Shown here one piece after another: positions 48,720 through 59,435 of a stretch of 64,000 nt of DNA. This DNA comes from Cepaea nemoralis (taxonomy: Eukaryota; Mollusca; Gastropoda; Stylommatophora; Helicidae). Location of the stretch: contig JACEFZ010017415.1 in the NCBI GenBank assembly GCA_014155875.1, positions 1,414,001 to 1,478,000 of the forward strand. The letters run 5' to 3'. The translations under genes were made by a program, and so were the position numbers. Each line of letters opens with the position of its first letter. Within the stretch, counting starts at the first letter, position 1. The notes beneath the pieces were generated by a model, which worked only from the letters and a program-made list of their open reading frames with translations, was not told the DNA's origin and made no database searches.

Positions 48720-49062
48720 CCTGATTTCTGTGGTGCGCCTCTTGGCTGGTTGCCTCCGTCTTCAGCACCTTTCTTTGCTAGAGCAGACTGTGGTCTCACT
48801 CGAGTGTAGATGTGTACGCGCGCACACACCTGTCTGCGCATGCATGTACGTGCATACACATCTAGAGCATACTGTTTTCCGGCGCCAGAGACTCGCCGTC
48901 GCCCCTTCTCCTGTTAGTTTAAACAGGTCCGCCACGTGAAGGCCAGGAGTTGGACTTTTGCTGCATAGGTTATGTATTCACGAGCCATTGAGGTATTTGA
49001 GCAATGTTGGGCGCTCACCCCAACACCGCGCCTCGGCTACATACAGCAACATTTGGAACCCA

Positions 49063-49673
49063 CCATCTCACTCGATCACCAGAGTCGTAGATCAGCTCCG
49101 TGTTTCTGTCTCGACCATGCCACGTGGCCAAGCCATCCAGGTATTTGCTTCTAGGTCTTCCCCTTGGTCTCTTCCCTTCAATCTTACCAAATTCTCCAAT
49201 TCATTTCTTCTCATTACATGCCCAAAAAGTTTTGACTGTCTACGTCTAATGTCTCTAATCATTTTACGATCTTCATTTGCTTCTTGAAGGACTTGTTCAT
49301 TGGTCTTTCTGTCTGTCCATGGTATTCTTTGCATTTTCCTCAGAAATCACATTTCTACAACCATCAGATGTTTTTCAGCTAGACTGCTCATTGTCCAAGC
49401 TTCACATCCATATAAAAGTTCAGGTTCTATGTAGCACCTCAACACTCTTTTTCTCGTTTCAGTTGATGTCTTTTTATTGGTCAGTATGTTTTTCATTTTG
49501 CTAAAGGATACTTTTGCCATGGTGATTCTTGTTCTAATCTCTTCAAGGCCATCAGATCTCCCATCAGATGTTATTACTGTTCCGAGATAATTGTACCTAT
49601 TCACTTGTTGAAGAATATTCCCATTTACTTGTATATTACATTGTGGTATTTTGTTCTTCTTTGTGAGGACCAT
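49063..49673 (-). pseudogene. RTE-A copy 3, C-terminal part
   Basis: The minus-strand frames hold MVLTKKNKIPQCNIQVNGNI, RYNYLGTVIT, KNILTNKKTS and LLYGCEAWTM, matching the copies at 8482 and 42146. A small duplication (GATGGGAGATCTGATGG on the minus strand) adds residues in the SDGRSDGLEEI block and a further shift follows near 49340. Confidence 0.88.
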
Positions 49674-49699
49674 AATCTGTGTCTTTTCACAATTTAATT

Positions 49700-50377
49700 C
49701 TAACCCTGGTAGGGTTCACTGTGTGTAACAACCGCATCTACTAAATGTTGCAGGTCCTGTTCATTGTCTGCAATCAAGATTGTATCACCTGCATATCTAA
49801 TGTTATTGATGCATCGTCCCCCAATGTTGATTCCTTCCATATCTTCAATATTTCTTAAAATACTTTCACCGTACAGGGAAAACAGATCTGGAGACATTAC
49901 ACATCCCTGTCTCACACCTCTCTTAATAGTTTGATATTGGTCTACTTCATTATCAACTCTTATGGCAGCTTGTTGTTTCCAATATATGATTTTTACAAGT
50001 CTAAGGTTCTTTTCCGTCAATTTGTAGGTCTTCAAGCATCCTTATCATGTCGACATGTCTCACTTTATCAAATGCCTTTGTGTAGTCAATAAAGCAAAGG
50101 TGTAGATCTTTGTTTACTTCTATAGAACGTTCGATTACGGTTCTCAGCATATACACAGCATTTACTGTACCCTTGCCTTCTACAAAGCCACATTGTTCTT
50201 CTCCTATTTCAGGTTGTATTTTCTCCTAACTCTTTGCATGATAATTCTTAGCAAAATCTTCGTGATGTGACTCATTATACTAATTGTTCGATGTTGATTA
50301 CATTCCAAGGCTCTAGATTTCTTTGGGATTGCAATAAATACAGAATTACATAATTCATGAGGTATACTTCCAGTATC
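49700..50377 (-). pseudogene. RTE-A copy 3, motif A-C region
   Basis: It contains KRGVRQGCVMSPDLFSLYGE and INNIRYAGDTILIADN, in which the YADD box has become YAGD. Further upstream (50040-50230) the motif A region FIDYTKAFDKVRH can be read across frameshifts. The piece is separated from its 5' part by the insertion at 50392-51161. Confidence 0.88.
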
Positions 50378-50391
50378 ATATATTGTATTAA

Positions 50392-51161
50392 TCCCTAGAT
50401 CAGGAAATCAACATCTGTATTGGTAAGGCAGCAACAACAATGAACAGGTTAAGAAAAAGAGTCTGGAAGAACAGGAAACTTACTGCCAAAACAAAAGTCC
50501 TTGTCTATCAAGCCTGTGTCCTTAGTACTCTTCTTTATGGCAGTGAAAGCTGGACAACTTACTCACACCAAGAGAAACGTTTAAACAGCTTTCATATGCG
50601 GTGTCTGCGAAGAATTCTTGGTATTAAGTGGCAAGACAAAATCACAAATACTGAAGTATTGGAAAGATCAGGTTGTGTGACGGTTTATTCCATGCTCAGT
50701 TTTCGTAGACTTAGGTGGATAGGACATCTTAGGAGGATAGATGATGGTAGAATACCAAAGGACATCTTTTTTGGGGAATTACAGATGTGTAAGAGATTTC
50801 AGGGTCGGCCTCTACTACGATACAAAGATGTGTGTAAGCGGGACATGACTGATACAGGCATTGATAATGCACATTGGGAGCAAGTCGCCGCTGAACGTTT
50901 TGCATGGATGGCAAACATAAGAAATGGAATAAAGACAAAGGAGAAAATTATTGCAGATAAGTCACACACCGAGCGTGTGAGACGTAAGATGGTGCATGAT
51001 GGTGGAAATAACCACGTGTTCACATGCACCCACTGTGAACGAACATTTACAGCGCGAATTGGCCTTACCAGTCACATCGCTACCGCCATGGGTAAAAGTT
51101 ATTATGCCTTTTTGAAGCACAAACTATCGTCTGTCAAGACGGCAAGGTGCCAATGATGATG
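50392..51161 (+). mobile_element. 5'-truncated LINE fragment with (TGA)n tail, nested in RTE-A
   Basis: A perfect 14 bp duplication, ATATATTGTATTAA, lies at 50378-50391 and 51162-51175, and the uninterrupted sequence of other RTE-A copies runs across the site. The 770 bp insert is in the opposite orientation to its host, codes to its very 5' edge and ends in TGATGATGATG. Confidence 0.95.
50440..51156 (+). CDS. LINE C-terminal domain with finger-like end, open fragment
   Basis: The fragment has 238 codons from the first ATG, with the frame already open from the 5' junction (SLDQEINICIGKAATT upstream). VYQACVLSTLLYGSESWTTY and MRCLRRILGIKWQDKITN are the usual post-palm region of RTE-like reverse transcriptases, followed by RRLRWIGHLRRIDDGRIPKD and the polymerase-associated tail. 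The end has CTHCERTFTARIGLTSH, a zinc-finger-like CxxC...H in which the last ligand is not obvious. The stop TGA at 51154-51156 is the first unit of the tail. No catalytic residues remain in this fragment. Confidence 0.85.
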   Translation: MNRLRKRVWKNRKLTAKTKVLVYQACVLSTLLYGSESWTTYSHQEKRLNSFHMRCLRRILGIKWQDKITNTEVLERSGCVTVYSMLSFRRLRWIGHLRRIDDGRIPKDIFFGELQMCKRFQGRPLLRYKDVCKRDMTDTGIDNAHWEQVAAERFAWMANIRNGIKTKEKIIADKSHTERVRRKMVHDGGNNHVFTCTHCERTFTARIGLTSHIATAMGKSYYAFLKHKLSSVKTARCQ

Positions 51162-51197
51162 ATATATTGTATTAAGCAGACCGGTAACTTTATCTAT

Positions 51198-51760
51198 TCA
51201 ATATTCTTCTAAAGCATAAATCATTTCTGTTGTGACGCTGTCTGAACCGGGGGTCTTGCCAGATTTCATATGGTTAAGAGCATTCTGAACCTCCATCTTC
51301 AAAATTGATGGTCCTTCATTATTATTTTGAACATCATACTGTTCGTCTCTGTTATCGTCAAAAAGGGTTTTCACGTAATCTGACCATACATGTAAGATCT
51401 GATCTTTTTCTATTATGACTCTTCCATCTTTTGTCTTTAGGCAGCCTGCTGATGTACGTGATCTTTGATTAGTAAGCTCCTGAATTCTTTTGTGCATTAG
51501 TTTTGTATTTTTACTGTTGTGTTGTTTTTCAATTTCTCTGCAATTTTTCTCAAGCCATGCTTCTTTTGCCTCCTTACATAAGGTTCTGACTTTTCTGTGA
51601 ATTTCTTCATATTTGGCAGGACTATTTTTGTTCTGTCTTCTTGTTTCCATTAGTTGTAAAATGTCTTCAGTCATCCATGTCGTACGGTCCACTTTCTTTA
51701 ATTTTGGAATAGTTTTTTCTGCTGCACAACTGATTGAATTCTTCAGCATTTCCCTTTGGC
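51198..51760 (-). pseudogene. RTE-A copy 3, 5' linker region
   Basis: The frame reads REMLKNSISCAAEKTIPKLKK and TAGCLKTKDGRVIIEKDQIL-type sequence, then MKSGKTPGSDSVTTEMIYALEEY, the segment before the reverse transcriptase fingers, matching the copy at 9405-10417. The annotated open frame extends beyond 51760 into mariner sequence by chance. Confidence 0.88.
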
Positions 51761-51769
51761 GACACAAGG

Positions 51770-52425
51770 CGAAGAAGGATATTTCCATTGCATTACAGCA
51801 CGCTTTGATTCGGGCTCGTATTGATGCACGCATGATTCGTCCCCAGTAACAATCTTGTTCAGCATGTCTTCTCCTTCATCTTCGTATCGACAGAGATGAT
51901 GCAAGGACAGGCCAGATCGGTTCATTTTGTGTTCCGATCATGCATTATGCTGTATGCTGAACCATGTGAGCACCCTATTGCAGATGCTATAGAGTCTTTC
52001 GTTACCCGCCTGTCACCTCTAATCGTCAACTCCACCCGCTGCACAGATGATTCTGTTGCAATCTCAACAGGATGACGAGATCAGATTCCATCAACAATTT
52101 TAGAGCGTCCTGAGAAAATTTTTCTACCCAGCTATGCGCCGCTTTACGGGACAAACATTTGTCAGCATAAATAGGAAGCAATTCCTTATGAATGTCCTTT
52201 GCAGGCAGTTCTTTTGCCACAAAAAATGCACAACTGCACGTTGCCCTTTGGTTGTACACTCTGTAAGTACAGTAGCCATTTTGTTTATGCGCTGCGTAAG
52301 CGCACGAGACACCTAGCGCCACCTGACGAACGGAAATATAAAGCTCGATGTTGCTGTCACCTAATGACACCTGCAGAAAACACCATCCCACAGAACTGTG
52401 TGACTTATTTATTGACTCGCCCTCG
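51770..52425 (-). pseudogene. mariner transposase, N-terminal half
   Basis: The minus strand codes KELPAKDIHKELLPIYADKC and SRKAAHSWVEKFSQDA, the paired-type helix-turn-helix region, and later DMLNKIVTGDES, which contains the first catalytic aspartate (TGDE), and ESKRAVMQWKYPSSP. Frame changes near 52090 and 51920 and stops interrupt it. It is the upstream half of the fragment at 44404-44775. Confidence 0.88.
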
Positions 52426-52427
52426 TA

Positions 52428-52569
52428 TTTGTATGATGTATTATGCACTATCTCTGTCCCTGCACTCAGGCCAAGCCAATAAGCTCCCAGTCTCTCATAG
52501 CAGATGTCAAAGAGTGTAGATACTGGCTGTCTCCGCTAAACAGCTATCAATTCTGTGCTCTGCCTCAGC
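52428..52569. other. Unassigned spacer
   Basis: About 140 bases between the mariner end and the minisatellite with no recognised feature. Confidence 0.4.
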
Positions 52570-54829
52570 AGAACATCTAACACAACCAACATAACATCTA
52601 CCACAACCAATAGAAAATCTAACACAACTAACAGAACATCTATCTAAACCAACAGAACATCTAACACACCCAACAGAATATCTAACACAACCAACATAAC
52701 GTCTACCACAACCAATAGAAAATCTAACACAACTAACAGAACATCTATCTAAACCAACAGAACATCTAACACACCCAACAGAACATCTAACACAACCAAC
52801 ATAACATCTACCACAACCAATAGAAAATCTAACACAACTAACAGAACATCTATCTAAACCAACAGAACATCTAACACACCCAACAGAATATCTAACACAC
52901 CCAACATAACGTCTACCACAACCAATAGAACATCTAACACACCCAACAGAACATCTAACACACCCAACAGAATATCTAACACAACCAACATAACATCTAC
53001 CACAACCAATAGAACATCTAACACAACTAACAGAACATCTAACACAACCAACATAACATCTACCACAACCAATAGAACATCTAACACACCCAACAGAACA
53101 TCTAACACAACCAACATAACGTCTACCACAACCAATAGAAAATCTAACACAACTAACAGAACATCTATCTAAACCAACAGAACATCTAACACACCCAACA
53201 GAATATCTAACACACCCAACATAACGTCTACCACAACCAATAGAACATCTAACACACCCAACAGAATATCTAACACACCCAACAGAATATCTAACACAAC
53301 CAACATAACATCTACCACAACCAATAGAACATCTAACACACCCAACAGAACATCTAACACAACCAACATAACGTCTACCACAACCAATAGAAAATCTAAC
53401 ACAACTAACAGAACATCTATCTAAACCAACAGAACATCTAACACACCCAACAGAATATCTAACACACCCAACATAACGTCTACCACAACCAATAGAACAT
53501 CTAACACACCCAACAGAACATCTAACACACCCAACAGAATATCTAACACAACCAACATAACGTCTACCACAACCAATAGAAAATCTAACACAACTAACAG
53601 AACATCTATCTAAACCAACAGAACATCTAACACACCCAACAGAATATCTAACACAACCAACATAACGTCTACCACAACCAATAGAAAATCTAACACAACT
53701 AACAGAACATCTATCTAAACCAACAGAACATCTAACACACCCAACAGAATATCTAACACAACCAACATAACGTCTACCACAACCAATAGAACATCTAACA
53801 CAACTAACAGAACATCTATCTAAACCAACAGAACATCTAACACAACCAACATAACATCTACCACAACCAACAGAACATCTAACACAACCAACAGAACATC
53901 TAACACAACTAACAGAACATCTAACACAACCAACAGAACATCTAACACAACCAACAGAACATCTAACACAACCAACAGAACATCTAACACAACCAACATA
54001 ACGTCTACCACAACCAATAGAAAATCTAACACAACTAACAGAACATCTATCTAAACCAACAGAACATCTAACACACCCAACAGAATATCTAACACACCCA
54101 ACATAACGTCTACCACAACCAATAGAACATCTAACACACCCAACAGAACATCTAACACACCCAACAGAATATCTAACACAACCAACATAACGTCTACCAC
54201 AACCAATAGAAAATCTAACACAACTAACAGAACATCTATCTAAACCAACAGAACATCTAACACACCCAACAGAATATCTAACACAACCAACATAACGTCT
54301 ACCACAACCAATAGAACATCTAACACAACTAACAGAACATCTATCTAAACCAACAGAACATCTAACACACCCAACAGAATATCTAACACACCCAACATAA
54401 CGTCTACCACAACCAATAGAACATCTAACACACCCAACAGAACATCTAACACACCCAACAGAATATCTAACACAACCAACATAACGTCTACCACAACCAA
54501 TAGAAAATCTAACACAACTAACAGAACATCTATCTAAACCAACAGAACATCTAACACACCCAACATAATATCTAACACAACCAACATAACGTCTACCACA
54601 ACCAATAGAACATCTAACACAACTAACAGAACATCTATCTAAACCAACAGAACATCTAACACACCCAACAGAATATCTAACACAACCAACATAACGTCTA
54701 CCACAACCAATAGAAAATCTAACACAACTAACAGAACATCTATCTAAACCAACAGAACATCTAACACACCCAACAGAACATCTAACACACCCAACAGAAC
54801 ATCTAACACACCCAACAGAATATCTAACA
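52570..54829. repeat. 21 bp minisatellite with 105 bp higher-order unit
   Basis: The monomer is 21 bp, of the form AGAACATCTAACACAACCAAC. Five variants occur in fixed order (ATAACGTCTACC..., AGAAAATCTAAC..., AGAACATCTATC..., AGAACATCTAAC...CCC, AGAATATCTAAC...), giving a 105 bp higher-order repeat copied many times with local loss and gain. The array resumes beyond the hAT insertion at 58317. Because 21 is divisible by three, long poly-VLDVLLVV frames appear on the minus strand; these are artefacts. Confidence 0.95.
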
Positions 54830-57800
54830 CAGTGGTTCTCAACCGGGGGGGGGGGGGGAATTCCTCCCCCCTCCCCCTAGGGGGCATTTTAGTGTATCCA
54901 GGGGGAGGGAATTAAGACCACAGATTGGCAGACTCAAACTGGCTTCTGGGCCACACAAAACGCAGTGTGCAGCGGTCAGCTCTAGAGGTCATGCTGGGCT
55001 TTCTCTTCGCTAGCTTGGGTGTTTTTGTTATTAGTTATTCGTATTTTGTTGGTTTCACACTTGCATTGTGTGGTGTGCGCCTCTTAAGTTCGCACTAGTG
55101 CGCGTCTTTTTTCCTTCCCTAGGTTCCTTTTCTACAAGCGCCCGTCCTCCGCGCTCTGCAGCGAATTGTCCCCATTTCTTGAATTATATGTGAGCGTTGC
55201 GTACAGTTTAAACTTTAAAACTTTAAACATACAATAAAGAAGTTTTGTCGTGGAAGGGCACACGTTCTTTCTCCGCAGCCTTCCGCAAGTACCGGTAAGA
55301 CCTTGGCTTCTGTGCTTCTCTAGTTTCTGTGGTGTTAACATGAACCATTATCTCCCATATTTGTGCACTTTTAAAACTATTTCTTTGCAATATCTACTTT
55401 TGACGATTTAGCATTCCGAGTTCATTTATGAAGAAGCAAAAACGAATATCTTCCCAAATTAAGGAGAGCTGTACGTGTATTTCCTACGTGTTCACGAGTG
55501 TTGTTAACGTTAAGAAGTCAAACATTCAGGAAAGACAGCTTATGTCAATTGAGTACTTCCATTTTGCCATCGTCAAAATCTCGAATGTCGCTGGCGAAAA
55601 GCGCCTGGCTCGTTCAGGGATGCGGTTTATTTTCGTTTTGGCATGAGCCCAAGTCCTTCAATTGTTTGTATGTGCACAACTGCATGGGTCTTCTGGCCAT
55701 ACGGAATTTCGGGAATGATTAACAAAATTGTGTAGGTATCCCACATTGATGTTTCGCAATTCACGATAAGACCGCCAGTCATCGTTTATGATGTGAGTTC
55801 TCAGGTCGATATGAGCTTCGATGATGGGTAACAATGTGCTCGTAATGAAAGTGCGATCAGGTGGAAAATGCACCTTTCTTCAATTTGGGACGCTAAAATT
55901 CATGCTCGCCTTACTCTTGATGCCAGCCATATTGCGGAATATTTAAAATGAATAAATATTACACTTTCTTATTTGTGAAAATATGTTATTTATAGTTTAA
56001 CTTGACATTTTCCTTTTATTATATTTACAGAATCTGAAGCCCATGATGAGTCCCCCCCCCCCCCCCCTCTCCCCTCTCCCCAAACAACAAAAAAAATTGT
56101 TCATTCATATATTCAGTATGGTTTAACATTTCTCGTCAGCAAGAAAGAAAAACGACCTCAATGTGTTATTTGTGGTAAAGGTTTGTCAAATGATTGATTC
56201 TATGAAACCGACAAAGTTGAAGCAACATTTGTTGAATATTCATCCTTAACACAAGGACAAGGATAAAACCTATTTTGGAATGCTGTCAGAGAGATGAGAC
56301 TGGATTTAACAGGGACATTCTAAGAAACAAACCAAAAGGTTACTGAAGCTTCCTATGTCGTAGCACTGGAGATAGCGAAGCAGAAAAAACAAACCACATA
56401 CAATCGAGGAAACTCTGATCAAACCTTGTTGTCTCAAGATGGTGCAAATTGTGTGTGTTGAAAATGGATCAGAGAAAAAACTTTCAGCGGCTTCACTATC
56501 AAACGACACTGTTCAAAGGAGGATAAGAGATATGGCCATTGACATCAGAGATCACGTTGTGCAAGAGATCAAGTCTGCAGCATTTGGGCTCTATTCAATT
56601 CAAATTGATGAATCTACTGATGTCACATTGTGTTCTCAGTTGATTGTGTTTGCAAGGTATGTGCATTCAGGATCATTTAAAACAGAGCTTCTTTTTTGTT
56701 GTCCTCTTGAAACAACTACTAAGACAAGATATTTTGGAAAAGGTGTAATCTTTCCTTGAATTAGAAAATCGTTTATGGGATAATATGTTTGGGTGCTGTA
56801 CAAATATAGAACTAGCCAGGTTGAGAACCAAATCAGGATTTAAAGTTAGTATGAAGAAACGCGCCCCAAAAGTGAAAGGCATTCATTGCATCATCCATCT
56901 TCAGGCACTGGTCTCCAAAACACTTCAGCCCCATTTGGGGAAAGCTTTTGATCAAACTGTTAAGATAGTGAATTTTGTCAAAGGGGGAGCACTCATCTCA
57001 CGGCTTTTCAACCAGTTATGCATTGACGTAGATGCAGGCCACCATTTGCTTCTTTTCCACACACACATGTTCGATAGCTGTCAAGAGGAAATGTAACAGC
57101 GTGACTAAATGAACTCAGAGAAGAGCTCAAAATATTTTTTTTACGTTCCGGGTAAGATGAAATTTTTTGCCTGGCTGGATAATGAGTAATGGATCATGCG
57201 CCTTGCCTATTTAGTTGATATGTTTTTAACAGCTGAATAAACTCAATTTTCAGGTGCAAGGAAGGAATAGAAATATCATACATTTTGAGGATGCCTTGAA
57301 AGCTTTTATGAGCAAGCTGAAAAATTTGAAAATAAAGGTCAATATGAAAAATATTGCAATGTTTGAGATGCTGTCATCCGTTCTTGTTGCTGATGGTAAA
57401 GACCAAGTACTTACAGAGATTGCAAATAAAACAAATTTTTTTTTACAGCATTTGACAGCACTAGAAAATGAATTTGGGCGACATTTTCCTGAATTTGATG
57501 GTGATGCGTTAGATTTAGTGCGAAACCCATTCAAATTATCAGTTGAATAAGTTCCTGGTGATTGTCAAGATGAATTTCTGAAGCTGAAATCTGATTCGGC
57601 AGCAAGAGATATGTTCGATGAGAAACCAATCCGGAATTTTGGTCTTTGATGTGGGATTCCTACTCAAAAGTGGCAAGAAAATTAATCCATGCATTGCTCC
57701 CATTAGCGTCATCATATTTTTTTGAGTCAGGCTTTCCAACTCTGTTGGAAATTAAAACGAAACGACGTAATAGATTAGACGTTGAAAAAGATCTCCATTG

Positions 57801-58316
57801 TGACCTTTCAAACACTCCTCCGCGTATTTCATAATTGCTGAGGGAAAAACAATCACTGTGTTCTCATTGATTACAATCATCATTTGAATGAAGTTAATTA
57901 AAAATCTACAATATCCTAGTTTTCTATTGAGCGTTTTGTTTGATGAAGCACAATTTTCTGGCATTTTGGTGTCTTGTATTAAGTTACAATTGTTTGACGT
58001 TTTAACTGTTTGTTTACTGCAATGTGATTTATTTGGTGTGTTAATAAAATATTCCGAATATTTTTTTTTATGATTTTATTTATGTGTTAATATCCATCAG
58101 CATATTTATTTGCCATTAAATGTATAATACTGCACAATAAAGTTAATCTATGCATGTAAAGGTTATGTACAAATATGGAAGAAAATCCGGATTTTCAGTA
58201 TTACAGACATGTTATTTTGAATGCACTTTTCGAGGAAGAGAATTTTGGAAAAGGGAGAATGACATTCTGACATATGGTGAAAGGGTTCATGGGCCGAAAA
58301 AGCTTGAGAACCACTG
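54830..58316 (+). mobile_element. hAT transposon, ZBED5-like, 3.5 kb, inserted in the minisatellite
   Basis: It begins CAGTGGTTCTCAA and ends TTGAGAACCACTG (13 bp inverted repeats). The octamer ATCTAACA flanks it exactly at 54822-54829 and 58317-58324, the hAT signature. The transposase lies on the plus strand at about 56090-57830 in several frames. The first 1.2 kb (54900-56090) has no recognised coding sequence apart from short frames. Its ends are shared with the MITEs at 5877 and 16682, so this is the likely autonomous type of that family. Confidence 0.96.
56090..57832 (+). pseudogene. hAT transposase (ZBED5 / BED-finger family), decayed
   Basis: Reading order on the plus strand: a BED-type zinc finger at about 56110-56250 (RPQCVICGKGLSND, then a shifted LKQHLL-type helix with histidines), the KKLSAASLSNDTVQRRIRDM region at 56439, the catalytic block IQIDESTDVTLCSQL, then VKGIHCIIHLQALVSKTL at 56870, the MQGRNRNIIHFEDALKAFMS region at 57254, and the C-terminal hAT dimerisation part SSYFFESGFPTLLEIKTKRR near 57720. 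At least five frame changes or stops separate these, so no active enzyme can be made. Family resemblance is from memory of ZBED5-like proteins. Confidence 0.92.
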
Positions 58317-58590
58317 ATCTAACACAACCAATAGAACATCTAACATAATTAATAAGACATCTAACCCAACTAACAGAACATCTAACACAACCATCAGAGC
58401 ATCTAAAAAAAAACCCATCAGAGCATCTAAAAAAAACCATCAGAGCATCTAACACAATCAGCAGAACATCTAACACAACCAACAGAACATCTAACACAAC
58501 CAACAGAACATCTAACACAACCAACAGAACATCTAACACAACCAACACAATATCTAACACAATCAGCAGAACGTCTAACGCGACTAGCAA
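58317..58590. repeat. 21 bp minisatellite, continuation after the hAT insertion
   Basis: The 21 bp monomers go on directly from the target-site duplication. They are less regular than those on the other side, with A-rich variants near 58408-58438, and fade out near 58590. The higher-order order of the left block is not evident. Confidence 0.9.
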
Positions 58591-59204
58591 AAAACAAGCC
58601 TTTGAAGATAAAGCTGAAGAGACTAACATCGTCATGATTGTTTGCTCGAAGATTCTAGAAATGTGTGCTGTGTGCTGTGTCACGTCCATACAATGTTTAA
58701 TTATCTCAGACCCTACCTTTACAAGCTTGTGCTCGGTGTAATAGAATATACACAAACCTACTTTTTTAACGTGAAATCTGAAACTTATCTTATTGTCATC
58801 GATAAATTATGCACGCGCTGACTTACATAGAAATTAAAATGAGAAAATACTCTGTAAGAAACAGCAGTTAGCATAAACGAAAAGCCAGAAGCAACTTGTA
58901 AGATAAAAATAACTAACAGGTGGTGACAAGTGACAAGATTAATATAATAAGTTAATAAGCGGGAAGAAGATTAACTATGGCGTCGATATAAATCCAAACA
59001 GCTGAGCATTGCAAACTAGACTGGTGTCAGAGACATTGAGAATACAACTGTGCACTAATAAACAGTGAGACTTCTAAACGTACAATGTGCATCATGTTTG
59101 TTTAAGACAGATTGCAAATTCGTCGGTTTACATTTGATACTTTTTTTTTTTTGCGCTCGCTCGCTTTGACCTAAAGCGTAGTCCAAACACAATATTTTAT
59201 AGTA
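58591..59204. other. Unassigned sequence
   Basis: No gene is recognised. A poly-T run lies near 59140-59152. Confidence 0.4.
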
Positions 59205-59435
59205 GTGATGGACTGAATTTTGCGTGTGGATTAGCTTTCCCTATTAACAGTGTCTCTCGCCATCAGGCGAACCCACTCCGACTTCAGAGGTGCTTGTAAT
59301 TTACGTCCCCAGGTCAAGGACGACAGGTCAACATTTTAGTCCAGCTGTCCGGTGTAGAGGTTGAACCGCTAATCTCGGCATGCACACCGAATGTTTAAGA
59401 ACATGCGTTCTTACCCATTCGGCCATGCGGACCTG
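59205..59435 (-). mobile_element. SINE family C copy, inverted
   Basis: On the minus strand it has the A box TGGCCGAATGGG, B box GCGGTTCAACCTC, GGACTAAAATGTTGACCTGT, GTAAATTACAAGCACC and the GTGGGTTCGCCTGATGGCGA body, in the order seen at 32228-32462. It ends at TCAGTCCATCACTAC. Confidence 0.87.

Larger units (their letters stand above)
44843..49062 (-). mobile_element. RNase H-bearing LINE, nearly intact, 4.2 kb
   Basis: A perfect 11 bp duplication, CCATCTCACTC, at 44832-44842 and 49063-49073 marks its insertion into RTE-A copy 3. The 3' end carries an (AAG)n tail (44843-44866). The ORF at 44888-48719 has complete endonuclease, reverse transcriptase and RNase H motifs. There is no clear first ORF in the 340 bp before it, so the element may be 5'-truncated or of a one-ORF type. 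A 109 bp offspring-like fragment is at 15388. Confidence 0.95.
44782..51760 (-). mobile_element. RTE-A copy 3, inserted in the mariner and itself hit twice
   Basis: A 9 bp duplication, GACACAAGG, at 44773-44781 and 51761-51769 brackets it inside the mariner. Subtracting two later insertions leaves about 1.96 kb. Its 3' end begins CATGATGGATCG (tail GATG/GATC-like). The reverse transcriptase is in pieces: linker at 51198-51760, motif B at 49700-50035 (GVRQGCVMSPDLF; the YADD box is YAGD here, with D changed to G) and the C-terminal part at 49092-49673. It is dead. Confidence 0.93.
44171..52425 (-). mobile_element. mariner element split by nested retrotransposons
   Basis: The outer ends are inverted repeats: CGAGAGGAAGTCAATAAGTA at 44171 and the inverse of CGAGGGCGAGTCAATAAATA ending at 52425, with about 24 of the first 27 bases matching. 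TA lies outside both (44169-44170 and 52426-52427). Removing the inserts leaves 1267 bp, the usual mariner length. The transposase is split between 51770-52425 (N-terminal) and 44171-44772 (C-terminal) by the RTE insertion at 44782-51760. Confidence 0.93.

Noticed and set aside
51743..51925. An ORF joining RTE linker and mariner sequence as a fusion gene
   Set aside because: The junction is the GACACAAGG target duplication of the RTE insertion; the frame continues by chance.
52854..54032. Minus-strand frames of VLDVLLVV repeats that look like a membrane or leucine-repeat protein
   Set aside because: They arise because the minisatellite unit is 21 bp, a multiple of three. Frames start and stop with repeat variants and have no other domain.
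52570..54829. Possible CRISPR array because of short regular repeats
   Set aside because: There are no unique spacers between repeats, the units are variants of one monomer, and the context is an animal genome.
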